NCBI GenBank assembly: GCA_001298575.1
Contig: LJCV01000256.1
Coordinates: 1 to 64,000, forward strand
DNA length: 64,000 nucleotides
Reading direction: 5' to 3'
Source: Actinobacteria bacterium OK074
Lineage (GTDB): Bacteria > Actinomycetota > Actinomycetes > Streptomycetales > Streptomycetaceae
Of the stretch, positions 43,802-52,000 are shown piece by piece (position 1 is the stretch's first letter; every line of letters starts with the position of its first letter). Made by a program: the position numbers and the translations under genes. The notes under the pieces are model-generated. The model ran no database searches. It had not been told where the DNA came from and worked only from the letters and a program-made list of their open reading frames with translations.

Positions 43802-44629
43802 TCAGTGGTCGCGTACGGCCGCGTAGACCCCGCCGTCGACCAGGATGTCGATGCCGTTCAAGAAGCTCGCCTCGTCCGACAGCATGAAGGCGACGACGGC
43901 CGCGACCTCCTCCGAGCGGCCGGTGCGGCCGAGGGGGGTGGCGTTGATCAGTTCCTGCATCACCGCGTACTTGGCCGCCTCCTGCTGGCCCTGCGGGGTG
44001 TCGATGATCCCGGGCGAGAGGGAGCAGACCCGGGCGCCGACCGGGCCGAGCCGGACGGCCTCCTTGCTGGCGAAGCGCAGTACGCCGTGTTTGGCCCACG
44101 GGTAGGCGAGCGCCGTGTTCTCGATGGCCTCCGGGCCGACGGCGTCCCGGATCCTCTCCAGGAAGTCCGGCTGCAACGGGTCGTCCAGGATCGCGGCGAT
44201 CTCCGGGGTCGGGTCGATCCGGACGAGCAGCGGTGACATCGAGGCGAAGTACACGTGGGCCGTGCCCTCGGTGGCCAGCGGGCGCAGGGCCTCGGCCAGC
44301 AGGGCGGTGCCGACGAGGTCCACCTCGAAGATGCGGCGCCAGTCGGCCATGGTCGGCGAGATGCCGGCCGCGTGGGCCACGGCCCGCAGCGTGCCGAGTT
44401 CCGCCACCCGCGCGGCGAGCCGGGCGAGGCCCTCGCGGTCGGTGACGTCGAGGGCGAACGGCTCGGCGGTCGCCCGGTGGCCGGCGGCGTTGAGGTCCTT
44501 CGCGACCGTCTCCGCCCCCGTCGCGTCGCGGTCGACGAGCAGCAGCACGTCCACCTGGTCGACGAGGCGCCGCGCGCACGCCTCACCCATCCCGCGTCCG
44601 GCTCCGGTCACTATGCCTACGGTCGTCAT
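43802..44629 (-). CDS. Short-chain dehydrogenase/reductase
   Basis: The product is 275 residues from ATG 44629, which is well spaced from AGGAG; a GTG six bases earlier is too close. TGAGRGMG is near residues 8-15 and the catalytic pair appears as YPWAK near 176. It differs from the common pattern in reading AHAAG where NNAG is usual. It probably oxidises or reduces a hydroxylated small molecule and lies just downstream of a VOC-family gene on the same strand, so the two are likely cotranscribed. Confidence 0.85.
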   Translation of the reverse strand: MTTVGIVTGAGRGMGEACARRLVDQVDVLLLVDRDATGAETVAKDLNAAGHRATAEPFALDVTDREGLARLAARVAELGTLRAVAHAAGISPTMADWRRIFEVDLVGTALLAEALRPLATEGTAHVYFASMSPLLVRIDPTPEIAAILDDPLQPDFLERIRDAVGPEAIENTALAYPWAKHGVLRFASKEAVRLGPVGARVCSLSPGIIDTPQGQQEAAKYAVMQELINATPLGRTGRSEEVAAVVAFMLSDEASFLNGIDILVDGGVYAAVRDH

Positions 44630-44672
44630 ACTCACTCCTCGGTCGGAAAGGGGTTCATGGGGTCGAGTTCTC

Positions 44673-44703
44673 GCTACGGTTCCGGCTACGGCTACGGCGC
44701 TAC
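44673..44703. repeat. Six-base repeats at a stop codon
   Basis: On the reverse strand the TAG stop of the VOC gene (44702-44700) continues into GTAGCC-type hexamers, three of them close to perfect. Confidence 0.6.
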
Positions 44704-45203
44704 TGCCCCTGCGACCAGGCGTTTTCCAGGAACGGCCGGGCCGACCTGCTGACCAGTTCGACCCTGGGCGCCGTCTGCTCGGCGCTGTGCAGGTAGGTGA
44801 AGAACAGGGAGCCGTCGGGGCTCCTGCTGGTCGCCTCGGTCACGTAGCCGTGGCGTTCGAGTTCGGCGGTGTCGGCCGCGACGTCGTCGGACCAGTAGCC
44901 GAAGTGGTGGATGCCGGAGCCGGCCGTCGGCTCCCACAGCGTCCCGGGGACGCGCTGGACGATCTCCACCCGGGGCGCCGGACCCGCCGACCGCTGATAC
45001 GCGCACCGGAAGTCGATGACCGTGTCACCGGTCGAGAGGGTCAACTCGGTGGGCCCGCCCATCTCCGCCCCCCATTCGAACCCGAACAGACGGGAGAGCC
45101 GGTCCTTCGTCACGTCGAAGTCCTCGGCGACGATGCCCACGTGGAAGTGGTCTTCGGGCCTCAGAACGGGGGTCGGGGCGGGGGTCGTCGGAACGGGGGT
45201 CAT
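44700..45203 (-). CDS. VOC-superfamily (glyoxalase-like) protein
   Basis: The product is 167 residues from ATG 45203, preceded by GAGGAG. The fold is two beta-alpha-beta-beta-beta modules: the first opens HFHVGIVAEDFDVTKDRLSRLFGF, the second HHFGYWSDDVAADTAELERHGY. Histidines at the start of each module (near residues 20 and 107) and a late Glu (PRVELV) fit the metal site of this superfamily. Dioxygenase, isomerase or lyase chemistry are all possible. It probably works with the SDR downstream. Confidence 0.82.
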   Translation of the reverse strand: MTPVPTTPAPTPVLRPEDHFHVGIVAEDFDVTKDRLSRLFGFEWGAEMGGPTELTLSTGDTVIDFRCAYQRSAGPAPRVEIVQRVPGTLWEPTAGSGIHHFGYWSDDVAADTAELERHGYVTEATSRSPDGSLFFTYLHSAEQTAPRVELVSRSARPFLENAWSQGQ

Positions 45204-45358
45204 GGCGGCTCCTCGGTACCGGGCCGCGACGGTGCGCGGCTCTTGGACAGCGGCCGAGCGCGCGTTCACCCGTACGAAGGCGCGCAGCCCCTACAGGAAA
45301 CCGGAGAAGGCTGACTTCTTCCGGACCGTCTCCGCCGAGCGGGCGGATGGGAGCCTCG

Positions 45359-45427
45359 TCACATACCGAATCGCATACCGGGCCGTATGCCGGGCCGTAT
45401 GCCAGATCGCATGCCGGTTCACATACC
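45359..45427. repeat. Six 12-base repeats spanning a stop codon
   Basis: On the reverse strand units GGTATGTGAACC, GGCATGCGATCT, GGCATACGGCCC (twice), GGTATGCGATTC and a partial GGTATGTGACG run from 45427 to 45359. The TGA in the first unit is the stop of the response-regulator gene, and the last unit again carries an in-frame TGA. Confidence 0.85.
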
Positions 45428-46168
45428 GGACCGGCCGAACACGTAGCCGAAGCCCCGGCGCGTGTGGATCAGCGCGGGCTCCTCCTGGTCCACCTTCTGC
45501 CGCAGGCGGGAGACGAGCTTCTCGATGGCCTCGGCCGCGCGGAAGTCGCTCCAGACGTGCCGGCTGATCTGCTCCTTCGACAGCACCTGCCCGGCGTTGA
45601 CCAGCATGTGGCGCAGCAGCCGGTATTCGGCGGGCGAGAGGTCGAGCGGTCTGGCGCCGCGCCAGGCGCGGCGGGTCACCTCGTCCAGGAACAGGTCGCC
45701 GTAGCGGGGCATGGCCGGGGACGGCTCGGCGCGACGGCCGCGCAGCAGGACTTCGACCCGGGCCAGGACTTCGGTGGCGTGGATGGGCCGGGTGACGTAG
45801 TCCTCCGTTCCCCCGCCGAGTTCCGGGAGCAGGGTGTGGAGGTAGTCGCAGGTGATCAGGAAGAGTATCGGCGGGCGGTGGTCCAGGACGATACGGCGGC
45901 CCTTGGCGAGGTTCTTGTTGTCCGGCAGCGTGGCGTCCCAGACCACCAGGTCGAAGCGGACCGTCGGCAGCCGCGCCACCCCCTCGGCGGCGCCGCGCGC
46001 CACGTCGACGCGGTAGCCCGCCGATTCCAGCGTCGCGGTGAGCAGTTCGGCGTCCCCGGAATCGGCCGTCACGACGAGAACGGCGGGGCCGTCCTCCCCG
46101 GACGACGACAACCTTTCATCGGCATGACCCTGCATGACAACCAGACCCTCCGTACCCTCCGTTTGCAT
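45419..46168 (-). CDS. Atypical OmpR-type response regulator
   Basis: The product is 249 residues; ATG 46168 follows GGGAGG, and an ATG at 46135 is an alternative. Residues 28-140 are a receiver domain that keeps Asp-78 (VVWDATLPD), but the acidic pair near the first strand is missing (VLVVTADSG) and the usual Lys is Arg-127 (YVTRPI). Normal phosphorylation is therefore doubtful. Residues 155-245 are a winged-helix OmpR/PhoB DNA-binding domain (LDLSPAEYRLLRHMLVNAGQVLSKEQI; RRGFGYVF). No sensor kinase is nearby. Confidence 0.85.
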   Translation of the reverse strand: MQTEGTEGLVVMQGHADERLSSSGEDGPAVLVVTADSGDAELLTATLESAGYRVDVARGAAEGVARLPTVRFDLVVWDATLPDNKNLAKGRRIVLDHRPPILFLITCDYLHTLLPELGGGTEDYVTRPIHATEVLARVEVLLRGRRAEPSPAMPRYGDLFLDEVTRRAWRGARPLDLSPAEYRLLRHMLVNAGQVLSKEQISRHVWSDFRAAEAIEKLVSRLRQKVDQEEPALIHTRRGFGYVFGRSGM

Positions 46169-46238
46169 CCTCCCCTCCCTGGCGGGAGGGGATTCCTGGC
46201 GCAGGCCGCCCCCGGGGCGGCCCTGTAAGTCTTACGCG

Positions 46239-47204
46239 CTACCGAGGCGGCTGTTGCCCACCCCCCAGCTTCGAATGGTCGACGTCCGGCAACCAGTCCC
46301 GCCCCGGCGCATAGTCCAGCCAGCGCCGCCCCCGCCCCACCTCCGTGAACCCGCGCAGCAACGTATCGAGGAGCGGATGCCGGGCCGACTCCCGCCAGGC
46401 CAGCGACCACGCGTACAGCGGTGTCGGTTCGACGAGGGGGATGCAGCGCAGGCCCGCGTGGTCGGGCAGGGGCGCGTCGGCGGGGAAGAGGGTGAAGCTG
46501 TCGGGCTCGGTGCGGATGTGCCGTACGAGGTGGTCGAGGCCCAGGTTGGGGCCGTCGTGCCGACGCGCGATCCGGAAGTCGTCGGCGAAGCGGCGCAGGA
46601 AGTCCAGGCGGCTGAGCTCGGCCGGGCACCACAGGACGCCGGCGCGCAGGTCGGCCGGGCGCAGGGCGGGGGCGTCGGCCAGCGGGTGCGCGGGGCCGAC
46701 CACCGCGTCGACGGGTTCCAGCCGCACCAGGCGCTGAGTGAGTCCGGCGTCCCGGCCCTCGGGCAGCGGGTGCACCCGGCCGAACCCCAGGTCCGTGTCG
46801 CCGCGCAGCAGCGCCTGCGCGACCGACGGCCAGTCCCGCCCCGGGCCCGGCTCCAGCCGCACCGCGCCGAGCGCCCGTACGGCGTCGGCGATGGTCCGCA
46901 TCGGCGCGTAGAGATGGCCCCAGGTGTCGATCCGTACGACCGGTCCGGCGCCCGTCACCGCCGCCGCGCCCCGCTCGCCCGCCGCGAGCGCCTCGCGCGC
47001 GGCGGGCAGGAACCGTTCCCCCGCCTCGCTCAGCCGGACACCGCCCTGGCGCTCGAACAGCCGTACGCCCAGCGCCTCCTCCAGCCGTGCGATGCGTTTG
47101 GACAGCGCCTGCTGGCTGGTGTTCAGCTCTTCGGCCGCCCGTCCGAAGTGCAGGGTCCGGGCGGTCGCGACGAAGGCGCGGACCAGGGCGAGATCGAGGT
47201 CCAT
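46239..47204 (-). CDS. LysR-family regulator
   Basis: The product is 321 residues, starting MDLDLALVRAFVATARTLHFGRAAEELNTSQQALSKRIARLE, the LysR helix-turn-helix, followed by the two-lobed effector domain. It is divergent from the quinone-oxidoreductase-like gene and most likely controls it. The region between them has LysR-type dyads. Confidence 0.9.
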   Translation of the reverse strand: MDLDLALVRAFVATARTLHFGRAAEELNTSQQALSKRIARLEEALGVRLFERQGGVRLSEAGERFLPAAREALAAGERGAAAVTGAGPVVRIDTWGHLYAPMRTIADAVRALGAVRLEPGPGRDWPSVAQALLRGDTDLGFGRVHPLPEGRDAGLTQRLVRLEPVDAVVGPAHPLADAPALRPADLRAGVLWCPAELSRLDFLRRFADDFRIARRHDGPNLGLDHLVRHIRTEPDSFTLFPADAPLPDHAGLRCIPLVEPTPLYAWSLAWRESARHPLLDTLLRGFTEVGRGRRWLDYAPGRDWLPDVDHSKLGGGQQPPR

Positions 47205-47365
47205 GACGCCGACGATAGCCGCCGGTCATCGCCCCTGACCAGGGGCGACAACCCGCCGTTGTCGGCCGGGCGTTCTCGTTGTTGGCCGGGGCGCGGCCCT
47301 CCCCCGTCAGATGGTCCCCGAAGCCACCACCGAGACGACGGCCACCAGCGCCAGGGGAGACCACC
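47205..47365. promoter_or_regulatory. LysR-controlled divergent promoter region
   Basis: It contains the palindrome GCCCCTGACCAGGGGC near 47230 and CGACAACCCGCCGTTGTCG at 47247-47265. A direct repeat of GTTGTCGGCCGGGCG-like sequence also lies at 47259-47293. Any of these could be LysR sites. Confidence 0.5.
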
Positions 47366-48286
47366 ATGAAAGCCTTCGTACCGACCGGAGATCCCGCCGA
47401 ACCGGTCGTGCTCGCCGACGTCGCCGAGCCGACTCCGCGCCCCGACGAGGCGCTGGTGAAGGTCGAGGCGTTCTCGGTCAACCGGGGCGAGACGTTCAAG
47501 CTGGAGCGGCCGGTCGCGGGCGAGCGGCCGGGCAAGGACGTCGCGGGGCTGGTGGTGCAGCCGGCCGCCGACGGCAGCGGGCCGTCCGGGATCGCACGGG
47601 TCGTCGGCCATCCGATGGCGGGCGGCTGGGCCGAGTACGTGGCGGTGCCGACCGCCGCGCTCGCCGAGCTGCCGGACACCGTCTCCGTGCACCAGGGCGC
47701 GGCGCTGCCCCTGGCCGGGCTCACCGCGCTGCGGCTGCTGCGCGCCGCCGGTCCGGTACTCGGCCGGCGAGTGCTGCTGACCGGCGCCTCCGGCGGAGTG
47801 GGCCACTTCGTCACCGAGCTCGCAGCCGCCGCCGGGGCCCAGGTCACCGCCGTGACCAGGGACGACGAGCGCGGCGCCCGGCTCGTCGAACTCGGCGCCG
47901 CGGAGATCGTCCACGACGTCGCCGACGCGCGCGGCCCCTACGACGTCGTACTGGAGTCGACCGGCGGCCCGGCCCTCCCCCGCGCCCTCGCGCGCCTCGC
48001 CAGACGCGGCACGCTGATCTGGTTCGGGCAGGCCACCCGCACCCCGGCCACGCTCGACTTCTTCGCCTTCTTCGACGGCCCCGAATCCGCCGTCGTCCGC
48101 CACTTCCACTACCTCGACGCGGACACCCGCCTCGACGACGACCTGACGGCGCTCGTCCGGCTGACCGCCACGGGCCGGTTGCACCCCGAGATCGGCCGCG
48201 TCACGGACTGGGCCGACACCGCGACCGTCCTGACCGACCTGCGCGACCGCCGCATCCGCGGCAAGGCCGTCCTCACCCTGTCCTGA
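47366..48286 (+). CDS. Quinone-oxidoreductase-like dehydrogenase (MDR family)
   Basis: The product is 306 residues from ATG 47366, preceded by AGGGGAGA. It has the GroES-like N-terminal domain (EPTPRPDEALVKVEAFSVNRGE) and a Rossmann domain with LLTGASGGVGHFVTELAAAAGA near residues 130-152. No catalytic zinc cysteines are visible, so it belongs to the zinc-free NADPH-dependent quinone/enone reductase group. It is divergent from a LysR gene and followed after 43 bases by an NTF2-like gene, probably one operon. Confidence 0.88.
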   Translation: MKAFVPTGDPAEPVVLADVAEPTPRPDEALVKVEAFSVNRGETFKLERPVAGERPGKDVAGLVVQPAADGSGPSGIARVVGHPMAGGWAEYVAVPTAALAELPDTVSVHQGAALPLAGLTALRLLRAAGPVLGRRVLLTGASGGVGHFVTELAAAAGAQVTAVTRDDERGARLVELGAAEIVHDVADARGPYDVVLESTGGPALPRALARLARRGTLIWFGQATRTPATLDFFAFFDGPESAVVRHFHYLDADTRLDDDLTALVRLTATGRLHPEIGRVTDWADTATVLTDLRDRRIRGKAVLTLS

Positions 48287-48329
48287 CCCCACCTCGCACA
48301 CACATACAAGAACAAGAAGGAGCACTCCC

Positions 48330-48731
48330 ATGACCACCAGCGACCCCAAGGCCGTCGTCATCCGCTACGTCGAGGCCGTCCGCGACGGCGCCGCCGACGT
48401 CGTCCGCGACAGCTTCGCCGCCGACGCGACCTGGCACTACCCGGGTGACCTGCCCATCTCCAAGGTGTGGCACGGCCGCGACGAGATCGTCGACGAGTTC
48501 CTCGGCTCCATGGGCCCGCTCCTCGTCCCCGGCACGATGGAGATCGAACTGGTCAGCACCCTCGCCGAGGGCGACCGCGTAGTGGCCGAATGGACCTCCA
48601 GGGCGACGACCGTGTACGGCGGCACGTACGACAACCGCTGCCTCGGGATCTTCACGGTTCGCGAGGGCCGAATCGCCTCCGTCGTCGAGTACGCGGATAC
48701 TCGGCATGTGGCCGCGGTCCTGTTCCCGTAG
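48330..48731 (+). CDS. SnoaL/NTF2-like protein
   Basis: The product is 133 residues; AAGAAGGAG precedes the ATG. The fold is suggested by VIRYVEAVRDGAADVVRDSFAADATWHYPGDLP and by the late strand GIFTVREGRIASVVEYAD. Members bind small organic ligands and some are isomerases or cyclases. It follows the LysR-controlled oxidoreductase and probably acts on the same compound. The stop TAG is part of a CCGTAG repeat. Confidence 0.82.
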   Translation: MTTSDPKAVVIRYVEAVRDGAADVVRDSFAADATWHYPGDLPISKVWHGRDEIVDEFLGSMGPLLVPGTMEIELVSTLAEGDRVVAEWTSRATTVYGGTYDNRCLGIFTVREGRIASVVEYADTRHVAAVLFP

Positions 48732-48758
48732 CCGTAGTAGTTCCCATGGCCGTAGCCG
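48726..48758. repeat. CCGTAG repeats at a stop codon
   Basis: CCGTAG occurs at 48726, 48732 and 48750. The TAG of the first copy is the stop of the NTF2-like gene; the short block between them is also partly repetitive. Confidence 0.6.
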
Positions 48759-48846
48759 TTCCTGTGAAGCACCCCGCCCTACCCGCCTCACCCGCCCCAC
48801 CCGCACATCGGACAGATATGTGCAGGACACACCCTTGCAATAAAAC

Positions 48847-48865
48847 TTAGGCGAGCCTTACCCTA
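48847..48865. promoter_or_regulatory. Probable iron box (DtxR/DmdR-type operator)
   Basis: On the reverse strand the 19 bases TAGGGTAAGGCTCGCCTAA agree with the consensus TTAGGTTAGGCTCACCTAA at 15 of 19 positions by hand alignment. In Streptomyces, DmdR1 with ferrous iron binds such sites and represses. It lies about 140 bases before the GltB-like gene, with no gene between. Confidence 0.65.
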
Positions 48866-49005
48866 ACAATTCGTACCACCAGGGCCCCGACCGTCACCCG
48901 GTCCGCCCGCGGCGAGCGCTCCACCGACGTGGCCTGGCCGTCCTCCCCCAGTGGCTCAAGGCCCGGGAGGGACCCCCAGTCGGATTTCGCGCACAGGACG
49001 GGCAC

Positions 49006-52000
49006 GTGAATCACTCCCCCTCGTTGGCCTCCGGTCTCTACGACCCTGCCCTCGACCACAGCGACTGCGGCGTCGGCTTCATCACCCGGCTCGACGGGAC
49101 GCCCAGCCACGACGTCATCCGCAAGGGCGACGAAGCACTCCGCGCCATCCCGCACCGCGGCGGCACCTCCGCCGAGGGTGTCGGGGACGGCGCCGGGGTG
49201 AGCGTCGACCTGTCCGTGGAGTTCTTCGGCGCGATCACCGGCGAACCGCTGCGCGCGGGACACTTCGGCGTCGCCAACTGCTTCGTCCCCACGGACGACG
49301 GCGCCGACGGCCTCGTAGCCACGGACAGCTCTAAGCCCGCGGACCGCACCGATCGCCGCCGCGCCGCGATCGACCTCGTCGGCCGCAGCATCGCCGAGCA
49401 GGGCTTCGACGTCCTGCTCGTGCGTGACGTCCCCGTCGACCACACCGTCGCCCGGCCCGCCGCCGAGCAGTACCAACTGCCCATCGTGCAGTGGGTGTTC
49501 CGCGCCCCCGCCGAGTGGGCGCGGGCCGACGTCGACGCCGCCGCGCACCGCGCGCTGCTCGCCGTCGAGGCCGTCGCGTACGCCGACGACACCTACGCCG
49601 GGCTGTACCCGCTGTCGCTGAGCGCGCGCACGCAGGTGCTCAAGGGGCGGCTCAACTCCGGTGAGATCATTCCCTACTTCAGCGATCTGCTCGACCCGCG
49701 GCACTCCGTCCGCTCCCTGTACTTCCACACCCGGTTCTCCACCAACACCGAGCCGCACCCGACCATGGCGCAGCCGTTCCGCCTCATGGCCCACAACGGC
49801 GAACTGAACACGGACCGCAAGAACCGGCTCAGCGACGAGGCCCTCGCGCGGGCCCGCACCCGCAGCATCGTGCGACCGCCGGGGCAGTCCGACTCCAGCC
49901 GGCTCGACCAGACGCTCCAGAGCCGGGTGTCCGACGACGGCCTGGACATCGTCGAGGCGGTCGTGTCGCTCATGCCGCCCGCGTGGGAGAACGACCGGAC
50001 CCTGCCCGTCGCCGTGCGCGACATGCTCGAATACTTCTCCCTCTACGAAGAGAAGAACGACGGCCCGGCCGCCGTCATCTTCAGCGACGGCGATGTCATC
50101 GGCGCCCGCCTCGACCGGCTCGGGCTGCGCCCGTTGCGTACCGTCGAGACCGCCGAGTACCTCATGGTGGCGTCGGAGGCCGGTCAAGTCGCCTTCCCCG
50201 ACACGGAAGTTGTGCACCGGGGCCGGATCGAGGCGGGCGGCATGCTCGTCGTCGACCACCGCACCGGACGACGGCTGCGGACCCGCGAGGTGCTCGACGA
50301 GCTGGCCTCCCGCCGCCCGTACTCCCAACTCCTCGACGCGGCCCGGGTGAACCTCGACGACCTGCCCGCCCCCGACTACTACCGCGGCACCACCACCCTC
50401 GGCTACGACGGCGATCTCGCCCTGGCCGGGCGGTACGTGGCGTACTCGCTGAACCAGGAGAGCTTCCGCTTCCTGCTCGACCCGATGCTCGCCAACGGCT
50501 CGGAGCGGATCTCCGCGATGGGCTACGGCAACGCCATCAACGCGCTCAGCGACACCGAGGGCGGCATGGCGAAGTACTTCTCGCAGCGCTTCGCCCAGGT
50601 CACCAACCCGCCGCTGGACTCCATCCGCGAGGCCGACGGCATGAGCATGCGGGTCGCGCTCGGGCCCAAGCCCGACGGCACGGGCAACACGAACGGGCGT
50701 CAACTCGTCGTCGCCTCGCCCGTGTTGGGGCACCTCGACATGGTCCGGCTGCGGGACCAGCGGATCGTGCCGCTCCAGCGCTTCGACATGCTCTACACGC
50801 CGGTCGCCGGGGACGAGACCGCGAACGCCGACGCGTTGCGCGCCGCGCTCGGCCAACTCTGCGACGACGTCGAGCGGTTCGCCACCACCGGCGGCGGCAT
50901 CGCCGTCCTCACCGACCGGGCGATCTCCTCAACTCGCGCCCCGCTGCCGGTGATTCTCGCCGTCGCCACCGTGAACCAGCGGCTCATCGAGACCGGGTTG
51001 CGGCTGCGCGTCTCGATCGTCGCGGAGAGCGGCCAGCTCCCCTCCTCGCACCACGTCGCCACCGCGCTCGGCTTCGGCGCCTCCGCCGTCTACAGCCTCA
51101 GCGCCCGGCTGCGCGCCGAGGAGAAGCACCCGAGCGCGCCCGCCCCCGCGGGTGAAATCACCGAAACGGACCGGGCGTTGGCGCGGTTCCGCAAGGCGGC
51201 CGAGAAGGCGCTCGCCAAGACGATGGGGCGCGTCGGGCTGTGCACCGCCGAGAGCTACATCGGCGGCGAGTTCTTCGAACCCAACTACCTCGACACCCGC
51301 GACGACGTCTTCGCGCGGGCCTTCCCGCACATGGAGGCCCCGGTCGGCGGCGTCGGGTTCGCCCGTATCGCGCAGGCCGCGACCGAGTGGCACGAGCGGG
51401 CCCGTACGGTGAAAACCGATCAACAGATCCCGCTGCTGGGCCTGTTCAAGGAGCGGTCCGACGGCGCCGGGCACTCCTTCGGCGTCACCGCCGTGCGCGG
51501 TTTCGGCGACATGGCCGAGGAACGCCCGGAGTTCGGGCGCCCCGACGACCCCGACGCGCTCCGCCTGCTCACCCTCGGCCAGCTCGACGACGCCTTCGGC
51601 ATCACCGACACCGCCTACCGCAACACCGGGTACGACGCCCTCAGCGACGCCGAGATCGACGCGTTCCGGATCACCCCCGGGTACCGCGCCTTCCTGCGCA
51701 CCACGCACGAGGAGCGGTCGCGCCGGCCGTCCGCGCTGCGGGACGTGCTCGCGCTGCCCGCCGACGTCACCGGGCTGCGCACGCCCGAGGACTTCGCCCG
51801 CGAGCTGGGCCGGTTCTCGACCGGCGGCAACGCCAGCGTCACGGTCCGGGGCGTGGTCGTCTCCACCACGGAGGACGACACGCATGAGGGCACGCACGAC
51901 GACGGCCCGGCCGGGGGCTCGACCCCGGCCGGGGGCTCGACCTTCCAACTCCGCCTGGACAACGGCCCCGAGCGCCACCCCGCCCTCGCCGACGGCCTCG

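Noticed and set aside
43701..44579. Upstream extension of the SVGS-repeat gene to a 434-codon frame
   Set aside because: The added part lies in the wrong frame over the SDR gene and is Arg/Pro-rich shadow sequence; ATG 43700 starts the sensible protein.
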